Program-made: the position numbers and the translations under genes | The notes under the pieces: generated by a model | Told to the model about the DNA's origin: nothing | The model's input: only the letters and a program-made list of their open reading frames with translations | Database searches by the model: none | Origin: Bimastos eiseni | Lineage: Eukaryota > Annelida > Clitellata > Crassiclitellata > Lumbricidae | Reading direction: 5' to 3' | DNA: 64,000 nucleotides | Assembly: GCA_959347315.1 (NCBI GenBank) | Contig: OY365806.1 | Location: 36,512,264 to 36,576,263, forward strand | Part shown: one piece after another, positions 10,600 through 22,700 of the stretch | Layout of the letters: every line of letters begins with the position of its first letter | Numbering within the stretch: position 1 is the first letter of the stretch

Positions 10600-12040
10600 C
10601 TGTTATAGGTTTTCGTCCCCATCGGGCTGAACAAAAGAGCCTCTGAATGCCACTGCATTAAAACGTTGTGTACAAATAGATAGACGTTGAAAAAGATGAG
10701 TTGTTTCGCGAGGGTCTCCTGTTGCCTGTGTCATACGGCGGCCCAGCTCTTGTAGAAACTCCATTCCAGTACGATTTATGGAGCCCAGTGATTCGATGGC
10801 CACTGGCACAAAATCATGCGTGGTAGGAAGGGATGAGTACTTGATGCACTTTCGTTCTGCGGCATGTTCTGCTGCTCCACCGGCTGTTGATGCTGTCAGA
10901 TGTACATAAGAGGATGCGCATGTGTGAATGGCTGTTGCGTCCCATGCTAGGTGTCTGCCTCTCGCCCATGGGATTAATGTGGCGCCATCTGGTCTCTTGC
11001 CATCGGTGCGGATCAGTCCCGATGGTTCTCTTGAGCTCGGAATGTCCGCTTTCAAGAGAGCTCTCCAGATTATTTCATTTATGGCAGAGTGTCGTGCTGC
11101 TCTTCCCATTGATCTTCTGCAGACCAGGCCGTGATGTCCACCTGGATCGACGCTCTCCCCGCATTGACATGGATGCGGTGCACAGAGCACTAGTCCTAGG
11201 TGAAGTCCTGCCGCAACCCTGACCGCCTCATTGTTTAATCCCAACCCGCAGGAAGCCAAAGGGATAGTCCAAAGCCAGTCTCCGGCGTGCGGGGCAGATA
11301 ATGCTCGCATTCTGGTTTGACTAAGTGGTTTGTCGCATCCGGACCAGACTTTCGCTTTATCTTCGTTTATCAAAGGTCTGTCCCAGGTCTTTTGTTGGAT
11401 CGGAACCGGTATCATCGTCACTGGAAGGGAATCCTTACGAACGTTGAACATTTCCTCCTGGCACACGTCGTTCCACTCTTCCACGGCTAAGATGGCGCCC
11501 ACGAGCGAGACAGTCGACGCAGCTGACGCCAAATAAATAGGCTGAAGTTGCCAGCATCGATACCCGCCTGGTCCCGAGTCCTCCATCTCTGATCGGGAGC
11601 GAAGCCTGTAACCACTGAATGTCATTGAGCTCCGTGTTGAGGATCTTCTCCAGTCCTGTTTTAGTCTGATGGTCTATTGTCTCCAGTAACGGGTGGTTCC
11701 AGCACGGAGAAGTCCGCAGCAGGTAAGTCATCTTAGCCGCCCAGAAACAGGATCTCAGTATTATGAGGGCTGCTTGTGACTGGAGGTCCATAAGATCTTT
11801 CAATATTCGATCAAAGTGTTCGCTGTGTTCTTGCAAGGCTTCATCAAGGGCCTTCCCTCTGAAAAGTGGAGAACCCAAAAGGGTCAGTTCCTCTGGTTCT
11901 CGTCTTCTGAAGTCTTCAAAACCCCCTCCAATCAACTCTGCTGCCGAGTAGTATTCACATTTAAGTCTGTTCAGGGAAATTCCGAGCGTTGTCTCAAGCT
12001 CTTTTATCTTTGTCAAATCTTGCCGAACGTCATCCACGTT
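10600..12040 (-). pseudogene. Non-LTR retrotransposon 3' half with CCHC-type and PD-(D/E)XK-like C-terminal region
   Basis: Two overlapping minus-strand frames, 12037-11435 (200 aa) and 11625-10603 (340 aa), join across a frameshift around 11435-11625. The first has thumb-type residues GISLNRLKCEYY, TLLGSPLF and LPIRDGGLGTRR. The second has LSAPHAGDWLWTIPL and a Cys/His cluster CQCGESVDPGGHHGLVC. KRPDGATLIPWARGRHLAWD follows, resembling the PD...D active-site spacing of restriction-like endonucleases. It is 5'-truncated (palm domain missing) and followed on its 3' side by a (TAA)n tract. Similar proteins occur widely in aquatic invertebrate genomes; clade not assigned. Confidence 0.8.
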
Positions 12041-12101
12041 TCATTACATTGTTTATTGAGAATACAAACAATCTTATATAAATGCAGAATTATGTGTGCG
12101 T

Positions 12102-12111
12102 GTGTGTGTGC

Positions 12112-12143
<32 letters not shown>

Positions 12144-12195
12144 ATTTGTAGATGTGTATTTGTGTGTGGGTGTGGGCGAAGGTGTGTGTGTAAGA
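12102..12195. repeat. GT-rich microsatellite block, copy A of a local duplication
   Basis: A (GT)n tract followed by a 55-bp non-simple core at 12141-12195, starting TGTATTTGTAGATG and ending GTGTAAGA. The core recurs at 14606-14660. Confidence 0.85.
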
Positions 12196-12352
12196 ATGCT
12201 AACATTAGTGACAGTATAATAATGTTTTAGTGATATATAGCCCTAGGTATTGTTATTATTGTTATTAAGAAGACCAATTATTTAGGCAATTCTTGGTAAC
12301 ACAAGTAACCTTATTATTACATACTTACTTACCTACCAACTCCAAGTAGGGA

Positions 12353-12450
12353 TGTCGATGATGATGATGATGATGATGACGACGATGATGACGATGGCGA
12401 TGACGTTGCTGATGATGATGATGACGACGACGACGACGACGTCGACGAAG
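12353..12450. repeat. GAT/GAC trinucleotide microsatellite
   Basis: GATGATGATGACGACGATG-type repeats; encodes only poly-Met/Thr or poly-Ile/Val artefacts. Confidence 0.9.
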
Positions 12451-13005
12451 ATGATGACGCACAAAATCTGCCTTTGTGAATGCTTTACTAATTTAGTCAG
12501 TAATACAAATATTTTTGTAGGCAAGTTTTTGTAAATTTACGACTGAGGATAGTTATTATGGTGGTCCAGACTGTTTTACTGGGTTTGTAAGTCTGATGCT
12601 CCTCACAGACCCTAATTTATTATACAGTTATGGTCATAGATTATTGGTCTTCATTTTAGTAATCGTTTCTCTGTTATACATCACTTAATATCATATTATG
12701 TCTCTTAGTTGCATGTCACCTAATATCTAATTTGTATTTGAGTTACTACTTAGTTGGAATTAGGCAAATCGAATATGTCTACTGATGCAACAGCAATGTA
12801 TAGTAAGACGCAAAAAAGATTGGATGCATTCAGCTTCATGAATAAACGACGCTCTAAATGCACAGACATCCGATTTCGTTTTCCACCGCATACATTGAAC
12901 ACTCTTTCGCAAAACTCTTCAGACGCCAGATTCATACTTGAAATGACTCCAGCTGACAGCATTCCCACGCCATGTTCATCCAAATTATGTCGGCGCTTCG
13001 TGCGA

Positions 13006-13014
13006 TATATAAAG
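13006..13014 (+). promoter_or_regulatory. Candidate TATA box of the GPCR gene
   Basis: TATATAAAG about 420 bp upstream of the ATG at 13432. Transcription would start near 13035-13040, giving a 5' leader of about 390 nt. The leader contains one short upstream ORF (ATG at 13157, stop at 13211-13213) and a GA/CA-rich tract at 13345-13430. Positional inference only. Confidence 0.4.
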
Positions 13015-13431
13015 CAACCATCAATTTAGAAAACCCTCGGGGATTGAATCAGGACTTGGGTGCTTGTACAGTGTGTTCTCCCTTCCCGCGCTTTCTTCTT
13101 CTACCCAGCGTCTCTTACACGCACTGCCGCCCTGTGCAGCGGCGAGTGTTCTTCCTATGGTTTCCGCAGCAACTCGTGTGCAGAGAGCAGAGATGCGACC
13201 ATTGCAGCAATAACAGCAACAGCCTACACGCCAGCATCATCTAGAGTAGAAACAGCTTAACGAACGCAGTCGTCGACTGAATCGAGATCAATCCAGTGAT
13301 CGCTGATACGGAGCGAGAGTAAAACCGATCAGCACAAGAATTAATTTAGGAAGAGAAAGAGAAAGAACGAAAGAGAGAGAGACACACACATAGATAGAAA
13401 GACAGACAGACAGACAGACAGAGACAGAGAC

Positions 13432-13612
13432 ATGCAGAGCGCAACGGATGAGACGATAACGACAATGATGAAAATGGAAAATGGAACGACGTTTATCAGC
13501 GGATTGTTTAACGACACCCTATGGCGGAAACCCGTTTCTCCATTCGACAATCCACTCTTTCGTTCGATCTTCATCATCCTCTACATCGCCGTTTTTGTCA
13601 TCTGCGTCGTAG
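13432..13612 (+). CDS. Class A peptide GPCR, exon 1 (N-terminus and TM1)
   Basis: Residues 1-60 plus the first base of codon 61. The extracellular N-terminus has two N-glycosylation sequons (NGT 17-19, NDT 27-29). TM1 begins about residue 43 (FRSIFIILYIAVFVICVVG). The exon ends at the donor G|GTAAGC, phase 1, and splices to 44462 to complete the TM1 motif GN (Asn62 = N1.50). The start was chosen as the first ATG giving a continuous N-terminus; other Met codons follow within 15 residues. With exons 2 and 3 this makes 530 residues. Confidence 0.85.
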
Positions 13613-14134
13613 GTAAGCGTATTGTCTATAGAGAACTCTCCTATTGTTTACTCATGCATGCGCTCCTCACCCGTATTTATTGTCCTCTCCCCTCAATTAT
13701 CAGCCCCTCTTCCCTCATCTTTCTCCCCCTCTCTCCGTCTCTCTGTCTTTCTCTCTCTTTTTGTTTGATTGTGTCACCTTTTTTACTGTCTCCTTTCCTA
13801 ACTGATCAGTCCTCTTCCCTCCTCTGTCCGCATGTCTGCCTTTCTATTATTATGCTTCGGCTGTCCCTTGCTTTGATGAAGTTGGAGATAATTGAGTTGC
13901 ATTGGAGCACGTAACAAATGACCTTCTGAACTCAATTTCGTTAAGACTAATAGTCGCAAATTAATTATCGGGCAGTCTTCCTTAATTCCTCGATTTAACC
14001 GGTATTTCCTCCGCTTTCACTCGCTACATTTATTTCTCTGTGTACTGATTTATGCATGCATGCAAGAATGCATATATTGTATGTGCATGCATACATAGGT
14101 ATGAATGAGGAATTATATATATGTACAATGTATG

Positions 14135-14401
14135 CAGAGGTGTAAGAAGGTTTTGAAAAGTGGGTGGGCATAATTTATAAAGCATTGCGCGAAGCGCCAA
14201 AAATTCTTTTTGCCCCACTATTTGAATTTTGCCCCCCCCCCCAGAAATGTGAAAAATGGGGGGCACAAATTATCTTAACAAAAGTAATCTTAAAAAGCCA
14301 TTGGATAAACATAAAAGAGAACCGATTTGGGTGGCACATAGGGGGCACTGAGCACTAAAACGGGGAGGGGCTTTGCCCTACTCCCGCTTCTTACATCCAT
14401 G
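14135..14401. mobile_element. hAT-type non-autonomous element (267 bp)
   Basis: Terminal inverted repeats CAGAGGTGTAAGAAGG and (reverse complement of the right end) CATGGATGTAAGAAGC. An exact 8-bp target duplication, AATGTATG, lies at 14127-14134 and 14402-14409. No transposase coding. A diverged relative is at 52402-52714. Confidence 0.88.
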
Positions 14402-14570
14402 AATGTATGTATTATGCACGTATTTATGCCAGTGCATAATGCATTTGCATGCATGTATTCCCGTATGCGTGTATGTATAATGTGCATTCATGTGTGTTTA
14501 CTTATGAATACATTAGTATATATAAGGTATGCGTGTGTGTAGGTGTGGTTGTTTGTGTGTTTGTTTGTAT

Positions 14571-14672
14571 GTGTGTGTGCGTGCGTGTGTGTGTGTGTGT
14601 GTGTGTGTATTTGTAGATGTGTATTTGTGTGTGGGTGTGGGCGAAGGTGTGTGTGTAAGACTGTATACTATA
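14571..14672. repeat. GT-rich microsatellite block, copy B of the local duplication
   Basis: The 55-bp core at 14606-14660 is identical by eye to 12141-12195 and is again preceded by GTGCGTGCGTGTG and a (GT)n run. Confidence 0.85.
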
Positions 14673-14749
14673 GATGCGTATATAGGTGCGTATGTAGGTG
14701 TGTATGTTTGGGTGGGTGTGTGCGTAGGTGTGTGTAGGTGTATATACAG

Positions 14750-16300
14750 GTAGGCTATGTGTGTATGTTTGTTAGAGTGTATGTGCATGCGTTCAACTGA
14801 ACATTTTTAATGCATTTTCTGGTATCTATAATGACTACTTGAAGGCGCTCCTCAGCACAACCATTTGATATTAGAGTTCGCTAAAGTTAATTTAGGCAAT
14901 TAGTAGTCATATATTTGGTTGTGTCTTACTGTGCAGTTATTAACTGTTGACAAGTTAAGATGAAGTTGTGCCATTGCTATTATCAACTAAAATTCTCTTG
15001 TCATTTGTTTCTTCCATCTTTATTTCTCCCTCTCTGTTATTCATTGTGTTCTCTTCAGTATTCGTTACCTGTCGACACTATCAGTGTTTGTCTTATGTCC
15101 CGTCTTTCTCCGAACTTTAGAAACTCAATTGTTTGTACGTGCGTGGCCTCTATACTGACATCTTGGTTCTGCCGAAAAAGAAAACACGAAAAGCAGGCGA
15201 CGTGCAAAAGCCAGATGACGGAACTCCGTTTGATTAGATGCTTAGTGGTCGGTACAACTGCCAGCCAAACCTCAGTCTTCGTTTGACCATTTCCGTTCAA
15301 TTATCGAGGCCATATATATATATACATATGTATATATATATATATATATCCGTCATTTTACTATCCAATTATCGGCCGTCAAACTGGCAAAACAAGCAAT
15401 TTGCGTCGACAAGGTCGTGAAATCAGACGTAAACTTAGCAGAAGAATTAAGACTACCGCAAATTTCTGTAGTGCTACTATTTTCATATATTTTGAGAACA
15501 GCCGTGTGATACAGCTTTGAAAAGAGCAAACGGTGATTTCAAGGATCTACTTACTAATTTACGCTGCCGAATGTCACAGCTCGCTCAGCGGCAAGCTTCT
15601 GGCAGTGGTATTTAATCAGACATTGATGGATAACTTGGACAATAAGATCACGGCGTCGTAGATGATTAGCCAAGGTTAGGTTAGATTAATCATTAAGCTA
15701 TATTAGATAGAACTGCAATGGGTTATATCGGTCTAAAATGATCAAATTAGGTCAGATTAGATTAGATGACATTATATGATTTGATTGAGCGATCCACTGT
15801 CACTAGTAGAGTGTGAGCCTATCCCTCGTAATGCCAACAGACGGCGCCACTGAGTTCCTCGAATAAAGCCGCAGGTCTTAATCCCCGGTAAAGACCATCT
15901 GGTGATTCCTACACAAACTATTCTCCGAAGCGACGTGACACGGGTCGTTGGACACTAAGCAGCTGATTTATCAGTTACTCTTCGATAGACAGTGGTCGCG
16001 ATTATGCAACTGCGGCCTCACCAATTACGGACGCATCTGCAACGCCGCCGTCTGGCGAATAAAGATGATGGTTTAAGATGCGCCGCTGACCAAGAATAAT
16101 ACAGAGGATTACAGAGGATTTGAATTCTTCATTCTCTCTCACCTCTTCCCCTTCTACTACTTCCACTTCCACTGCTGCGACTAGTCTTTCTCCCGTTTCC
16201 TCTCTCCACCATCAGATACTTAATATTATGCTTCATATCTTTAGGTTGCTTTCTATGCTCCGCCTCCTGCTCCTCTTCTACCCTCTCCTCCTCTTCCTAT
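14750..16300. other. Intronic, no recognisable feature
   Basis: Only a short TA run (15313-15350) and GATTAGATTAG-type low complexity near 15665-15780. Confidence 0.4.
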
Positions 16301-16301
16301 T

Positions 16302-16506
<205 letters not shown>

Positions 16507-16955
16507 TCTCTTTTCCACCCATCTCTCGCCTTCACCGTTTGCACGTGATCGCCATTGCAACTCTTGTTTTTCATTCCACAATTTCTTATCCACCTCCCAT
16601 TGCCACTCTATCCCAGTCTCTCTCGTTCTCATTGTCGTAGTCCTCGTCTTTCTTGTCATCATTTTATTCCTCCCCGATCTTTTTGTCTTCATTCATTTCG
16701 CGATCTCTTTCCCTCTCAATGGCTGTCTGCAATTGCCTCTGCCTACCTCTGCCTGCCTCCGCCTGCCTCTGCTCGCCTCTGTCTACCTCTGTCTAGACCT
16801 ACCTCTGCTTGCCTCTGCATGTCTGTCTTTAGCGTCGTTCAGTCCGTTTCCTGTATTACAATTTGCGGCTTCCAATGACGTCATCCTCCGCTCTTGATAA
16901 CAGTTTAGTTCTGTGTGACAACCACTCGTCTGGCAATATTGCTGTGTGGCATACG

Positions 16956-17474
16956 CTCAGACTGTAATGTTTATCAAATTCAGGCACTCATGTGATGACC
17001 ATCAGCAGAAAAACAGCGCTAATCCTAGCATTGGTTGATTTTGGTTGATTGCTGTATAAAAGACACCTGCTATCACCAGACAGGCATTTCAGAGTCTTTG
17101 TTACATGCATAGGGCAGTTAAGTTTATTGTGGACTGTGTTTCAGCATTGTGTATTTACATTTTACACTAATTAAAGTCTTACTTTAAGCTTATATAAGCC
17201 TACTGTCAAAGCTGCATTCGCGTTTTCTGCCGTCATTTGTTAATTTATTGTTATAGGCCTACTCGTTTGCGACGCTAGCAGAAACGGACTACTTTTATTG
17301 CCACATAAATGACTTCTTAGCATTCGCTACATTTTGTTTCGAACTCGTATCAGTAGCCACATAGGCCCTATTGCAATTGTGCCACATTTAATTGTTTGAT
17401 GCTAGGATTAGTGCTGTTTTTCTGCTGATGGTCATCACATAAGTTCCTGAATTTGATAAACATTACAGTCTGAG
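16956..17474. mobile_element. 519-bp TIR element with about 77-bp inverted ends and an internal TATA box
   Basis: The left arm 16956-17032 (starting CTCAGACTGTAATGTTTATC) and right arm 17398-17474 are near-perfect reverse complements. Both ends are flanked by ACG (16953-16955, 17475-17477), a possible 3-bp target duplication. The interior has GCTGTATAAAAGACACC near 17054 and an AATTAAAG-type sequence near 17169, but no ORF. Superfamily not assigned. Confidence 0.82.
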
Positions 17475-20400
17475 ACGTATTATTCTCGAAGCAATACCTC
17501 GAATAGATTGTTGTATTCCTTCATGCTGGATAACTGACATTCTCCTCTGCCAGCCTCCTCGAGATCTGTACATACATGGAACCCTAGCCTTGTTTTGGCT
17601 TAAATGACACATTAATTGTTGATTCTTTTTGGTCAGAGGACATGTTCGTCAACTTATCAGGATAAGTCAATATCCGATTATTTATAAATATTAGTATTTT
17701 TGCGAACAATGCGTCGCAATCAGGTCGTCAAATGTCCAGTCATCAAAGTCCTAATGACTTAGACATATTTTTTCATAGTTGTTTTATCACAGTTATGCAT
17801 GGCCTCTGTCACTAGGAACCCCTTTGCAAGGCAACCGAAGGGAACAGTGCAATAAGACAAGATTATGTAGTAACGCAAGAAACCACTGGCAAGGCAGAAG
17901 GAACGCGACCAAAGTGAAGCAGTAGGCCTATAAATAGGAACAAGCCTAGCTAGGCTCGATGTGTAAACTTCTCCGCTGCAAGAACTCAGGCAGTGCCAGT
18001 CCCAAACCTGGATAAAGGAGGAGGGCGACGATAATATTCTTTGTTATCACACTGTCGTTCAACTGCAAGTACCTACCTATAGGCTCGATGTGAGCTAAGG
18101 CAAGCTCATGAAGGACATTGAGGAGTAAGAAAGACTAGACAAGATAATGAAGCGTAATGTAAGGGAGGGTATTCGGCAACGCCTTTGCAAGGCAGTCACA
18201 TAATGCTATCCACGGAAAACAAGGTGAAGTCAACGGCAACATGGAAACATGAATCCAACAACAGAACAACGTTTCATTTCAGATGAGCGACTCAATAAGC
18301 TATGAAAAATTGTAATACAGCGTTTGAATACAGTTTCACTGAGTCTGTCAGAAGCGCCCGGCTATTGCCTGCACAATTGTGTCTGAAAATACACGTAGGA
18401 CCTACATGTATGTGGAAATTGTCTATAGTTTTTTGGTGGTTATCTGTGGAAATCAGGCGGGAAAGTGGCGAGCTATAATTGCACCTTTTGCCAAGCATAA
18501 ATCTAGCACTACCAACGACCAGCTTGACTAATAATGTAAACAATTATGCCAATTACGACATCATAGGTCATGGATGTTATTAAACAAGTGAAAATGAAAA
18601 AATCTTGCTATACGATGCTATGTAGTGTAATGCAAGAGTTTTACTACAGACTATGTTTAAATGATTTTCACATAAGCCTCCACAGGGATCAATCTAGTAA
18701 TATAATAATTTTATTATATGTACGCTTTAATTTTGTTGTCATTCAATTCTATGGAATTGATGTCATTCGCGAAGGCTATTTCATATTTCAAGATAATGTA
18801 ACAAGTTTAATCATTAGATGATTGCGTTTCCAAATGTGTGCCCCGTCTTTAGTTGCGCCCTGTTCCATATGGCACCGCTGCATTAAAGCCTCGCTATGGT
18901 ACAGTAACTGTGGTCATGCTCTCCAAATGTTTGACTATGTCCGTAGCTCTGTGGAACTAGTCCTATACGACTTCCATCTAAGTAGGCCTTACACGTGACC
19001 TGAAACTGATGAAAGATCCACAACCAGCAGCAGCTCCTTTACGCAGCGCCATAAATATTCTTCTGTATATCGACCAATACATGTATACATGTACATCTTA
19101 TCCTTATTCTGTCCCCCAAGGCACGCTTTCTCATACTTATCGATCGACTTATATTCCTGAAGCATGCGTAGGCGTACACATAAATACGCTGATCGCATTA
19201 AGTGATTATCGATTGATGGGTCTTCATCAATATGGTGGCGCTATAGAAATCATTGCGTCAGAACAGTTGAAAGCAGGAAGATTAACGTGTTTGCTCTTGA
19301 TAGTAATGTATGGAAATAGCAAATATTAAGCTACGCATATAGTTGGAAAGCCATATACATGAAAAGGCGTGAGCTGTTTCGTTATTATAGTTTAATTCGT
19401 TTCACTTATTTCATTTGGTATGTCTATAAAGCTCAATGCGAAGCGCGAAGCAAGTGTGCGAAAACAATCATGATAATTCATTTTAAAAAGCTAATCATGC
19501 ATAGTAATGTTGCAACTTGTAACCCCTTAATTGTGTCAACTGCTTGCAAATAATTGTGACAAACTGGCAGGATCTGGTGGGGACCGGTAAGATCTTGCTG
19601 ACAGGGATATAATAAAAATTGAGAAAAGGAAGTATTTATCGGACATTAACCAATATCTTTAAAATGGTCGACAGACTCCATGGTGATGTCAACGCTTATA
19701 ATTTTATTTTTCAAGGCAGAATATTTAAGCATTTCTTATTTTAATTCTACATCTAATCATCTTGATTTTCTTGAATTATCTGAGATAGACATTCTTGTAA
19801 GATTCTCTAAAAGACTGTGACCAAAGCAATAGGTTTATTGAATATATTATCAGCATTACCGGGATGACAGTGTGTAACCTTGGTTATGCACCCAAAGATA
19901 TGCTTCCAAACATGATACTGCATAGTATTGTGTTAATAAATTGTGTGTATACTATAAGAATTGACATGTATAATTTTTTTTAAATTGAAAATACAATTTC
20001 AAACTCATACTAATGTACATGTAGTAGTGCTGTAGGTAAAACCGTAAAGAGAAGTAAGGACAAACGGTTAGACCAAATAATGTAAAGACAAACTTATCGT
20101 TTATCTTTAGGCTACATTATTTGATTTTACCTTGTACAAAGAATGTACAAGGTCACGCGGTAAGATCGGAGAAATCGCCGTAAGGAGTGAAAAGGAAGTA
20201 AAGACAGGTAAAATAAATTCATAAATGAGTTAAAACACGGCAAGGCTTCAAAGGTCATTGCTATCTTAAGATGTCCCTAAGCTCATTCTTCATTTGTGTG
20301 TGCATATAGGTCTGTATACGTAATACACACAGTGGGTCAGTGAGACAGTGACACGAGGGCCCTGTGGTATAATTTGGCGTCTCTTGATCACCTCGTTTAT

Positions 20401-20766
20401 TTATTTGTGCGTCGTCCAATGCATAACTTAGGTGAGTTCATGGACGAAGCGCACACTGAGCGTTGCGGGCCTTTATATTTCTGCTGTGTGCAGCTTCAGA
20501 AATTTTGAGTCCCGGCTCAGGGACGCACGCTAATGGAGTCAAGGATTACTACACGGTAGTACACGCTAAGGCTCTGTGAGACTTGATTTACAAACGGTGC
20601 CGGAGTCAGGTCTAAATGAGTTGAAGCAATAGAGGCCGGAGTGACGGCCTATAACTGGCTTATTATTGTTACAGTATTTTGGTCTAACAAAAGTGGTTGT
20701 CCACTGTGGTCTCACAGACAGTCTTGAACTTACCTCTGTATGTATTTATTTATTTTTATTCCTTCT
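17475..20766. other. Intronic, no gene recognised
   Basis: Small structures only: a 9-bp perfect stem ACCTTGTAC/GTACAAGGT at 20129-20153, and a 28-bp SINE-head-like fragment (minus) near 20443-20470 with GCACACTGAGCGTTGCGGGC. Confidence 0.4.
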
Positions 20767-20982
20767 GAAATTTGATACCGCCCTTCTGCCAACATTTTTT
20801 GCTCAGAAGTGCATACACACGCCTCGACAGCGCAATTGCAGTTGTACTGCAGAACAATTGTGTGCAAAGGACTTGTTCAAGATCCCTAGACAGTGACTCC
20901 ACGGACGAAGGTCTAACCAGCTCACTCAGCGCACACCGAGCGTTGCGGGCCGACCGCTCTAACCAATCGGCCACCGTGCCAC
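20767..20982 (-). mobile_element. tRNA-derived SINE, full-length minus-strand copy
   Basis: Reverse complement begins GTGGCACGGTGGCCGATTGG, with the pol III A-box. The body contains the CTTGAACAAGTCCTTTGC CORE-like segment and the same GGGCGGTATCAAATTTC end. The B-box region is altered (GGTTAGACC), so this copy is probably not transcribed. Confidence 0.85.
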
Positions 20983-20989
20983 CCATATA

Positions 20990-21092
20990 TGCATGTCTGT
21001 CTGACAGTGTTTGTTTGCATGTCTGTGTCTGTCTGTCTGCATGTCTTTCTCTCAGTCTGTCTGTCAGTCTGTCCGTCAGTCTGTCTGTCTGT
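20990..21092. repeat. CTGT-rich microsatellite
   Basis: Degenerate TGTCTGTCTGCATG and CAGTCTGTCTGTCAG repeats adjoining the SINE head. Confidence 0.8.
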
Positions 21093-21629
21093 TACATTGT
21101 CCTATCTTTACGATCTACGTATCTATGTTCGTCCGACGAAGTATATCATCATTCTGCACATGGCGACAGACAGTCTGTCTCTGTGCAGCTCCTGCGTCGT
21201 CTGACACCTAAGTGCGAACCTTCAGCCGTCTAATAAGTTTCACCTAGTTCGTGTCTTCTCCTAGATCTGCAAGTCATCAGTCAAAATACCCAAGGAAACA
21301 CGTTACACATAAGTTCTATGTATTTACTGTGTACATGTGGCTGTGTATTTAAGTATGTATTCTATATTCGTGTCTCTGTAGCAGGTGCTTGTTAAACAGG
21401 CGATATCTATTGGTCATCAGTAATACATGAGTTCTTGATAAGCCGGACGTAGAAGAGGTGTTCTAAGGCGTTAGAACTGTGCTACTCGCATCACTCGACG
21501 CCTGCGCAACAAGCCATCGTCCGTCGCAGAATTGAGCGTCGACGTCCAAAATAGTCTATCACTTCTTTTGCCTTTTGTTTGTCACGGTGACTGTCCGCGT
21601 ATGTCTGGCTCTCATTTTCTGACTCTCTC

Positions 21630-21630
21630 T

Positions 21631-21699
<69 letters not shown>

Positions 21700-21706
21700 C
21701 TCTCTG
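21630..21706. repeat. (TC)n microsatellite
   Basis: Mostly pure CT dinucleotides. Confidence 0.95.
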
Positions 21707-22124
21707 GTTTCTGGTTTTTCTTGCAAACAGACAAACAGTCCCTCTGTGAACTGGCAGTCCGTGGTAAAAAATTTTTGTCTGCCTGTATGCGTCCTAGTTT
21801 GCCTGCCTGCTTTTGATCTATCTGTTTGTGCGCTTATATATTTGCTCCTAAATATATATATATACATGTATTTATCACCGCCTACATGCATGGCTGAACA
21901 TCCGTCCATCTGTTTTCATTATAGTGCATTTTGATGCAATATGACGACCACAATAACCTTTGAACTCTCGACGTCTTAGCATACGGCTTCCATGACAACA
22001 GCGAAAACAATTCTTGGGGCGAATTACGACGATGACTAGTTTGACCGAGGATAGGGCGTGGTCATGGAGGGCTTCACTGATTTCCTATAAAATTACGTAG
22101 AGGAAATAAAACAGTGATCATTTG

Positions 22125-22295
22125 AGTCGATAACGACAATCATTCGTCGCAATAAATAACAATCATTCGTCACAATTAATAGCAGCCATTTCTGACACTT
22201 AATAACAATCATTCGTCACACAAAATTAAAATCACTCGTCACGATTAATAACAATCATTCATGACACGTAATCAAATTCATCGTGACACGGTGAC
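22125..22295. repeat. Imperfect minisatellite, unit about 23-25 bp
   Basis: About seven diverged units on the theme AATAACAATCATTCGTCACA separated by AT-rich spacers. Confidence 0.75.
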
Positions 22296-22394
22296 AGACT
22301 GAGGGTCATTACTAGCACGCGTGTGATGCATAGCTGTCACGCCATAGCATATCAACTGGCAATGCTTTTGATAATCATTCAGAGTTAACTAATT

Positions 22395-22625
22395 GTAATG
22401 ATTGTTGATGATTATAGTTGACGATGATTGATGATGATAATTGATGATGATTGCTGATGCTTGATGATGATGACAATGACAATGACGACAACGACGACGA
22501 CGAAGACGATGTTGATGATGATGATGAGGATGATGATGATGATGATGGATGATGAGGTGGGGAGAAGAAATAGGAGGAGATTGACGAAGAGGTGCATGAA
22601 GAGGAGGTGGAGGAGGTGGTGAAGG
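22395..22625. repeat. GAT/GAC/GAG purine-rich trinucleotide tract
   Basis: TGATGATGATGAGGATGATG-type repeats passing into GAGGAGGTGG. Confidence 0.9.
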
Positions 22626-22700
22626 TAAAGGTAGAATAATTTTTACAGCATAGCACACATGTATGCTTTACTTCATTGCCATTAGATTTGCAGTAATTAA

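Noticed and set aside
12754..13260. Short frames upstream of GPCR exon 1 as extra coding exons
   Set aside because: They overlap the candidate promoter and leader, lack protein-like conservation and do not join in phase to 13432.
17821..18194. CCTTTGCAAGGCA at 17821 and 18182 as ends of an LTR
   Set aside because: Only 13 bp shared, no TG...CA termini, no primer-binding site or coding sequence.
20129..20153. 9-bp hairpin as a terminator or small RNA
   Set aside because: Such short stems are expected by chance in 64 kb and no supporting context exists.
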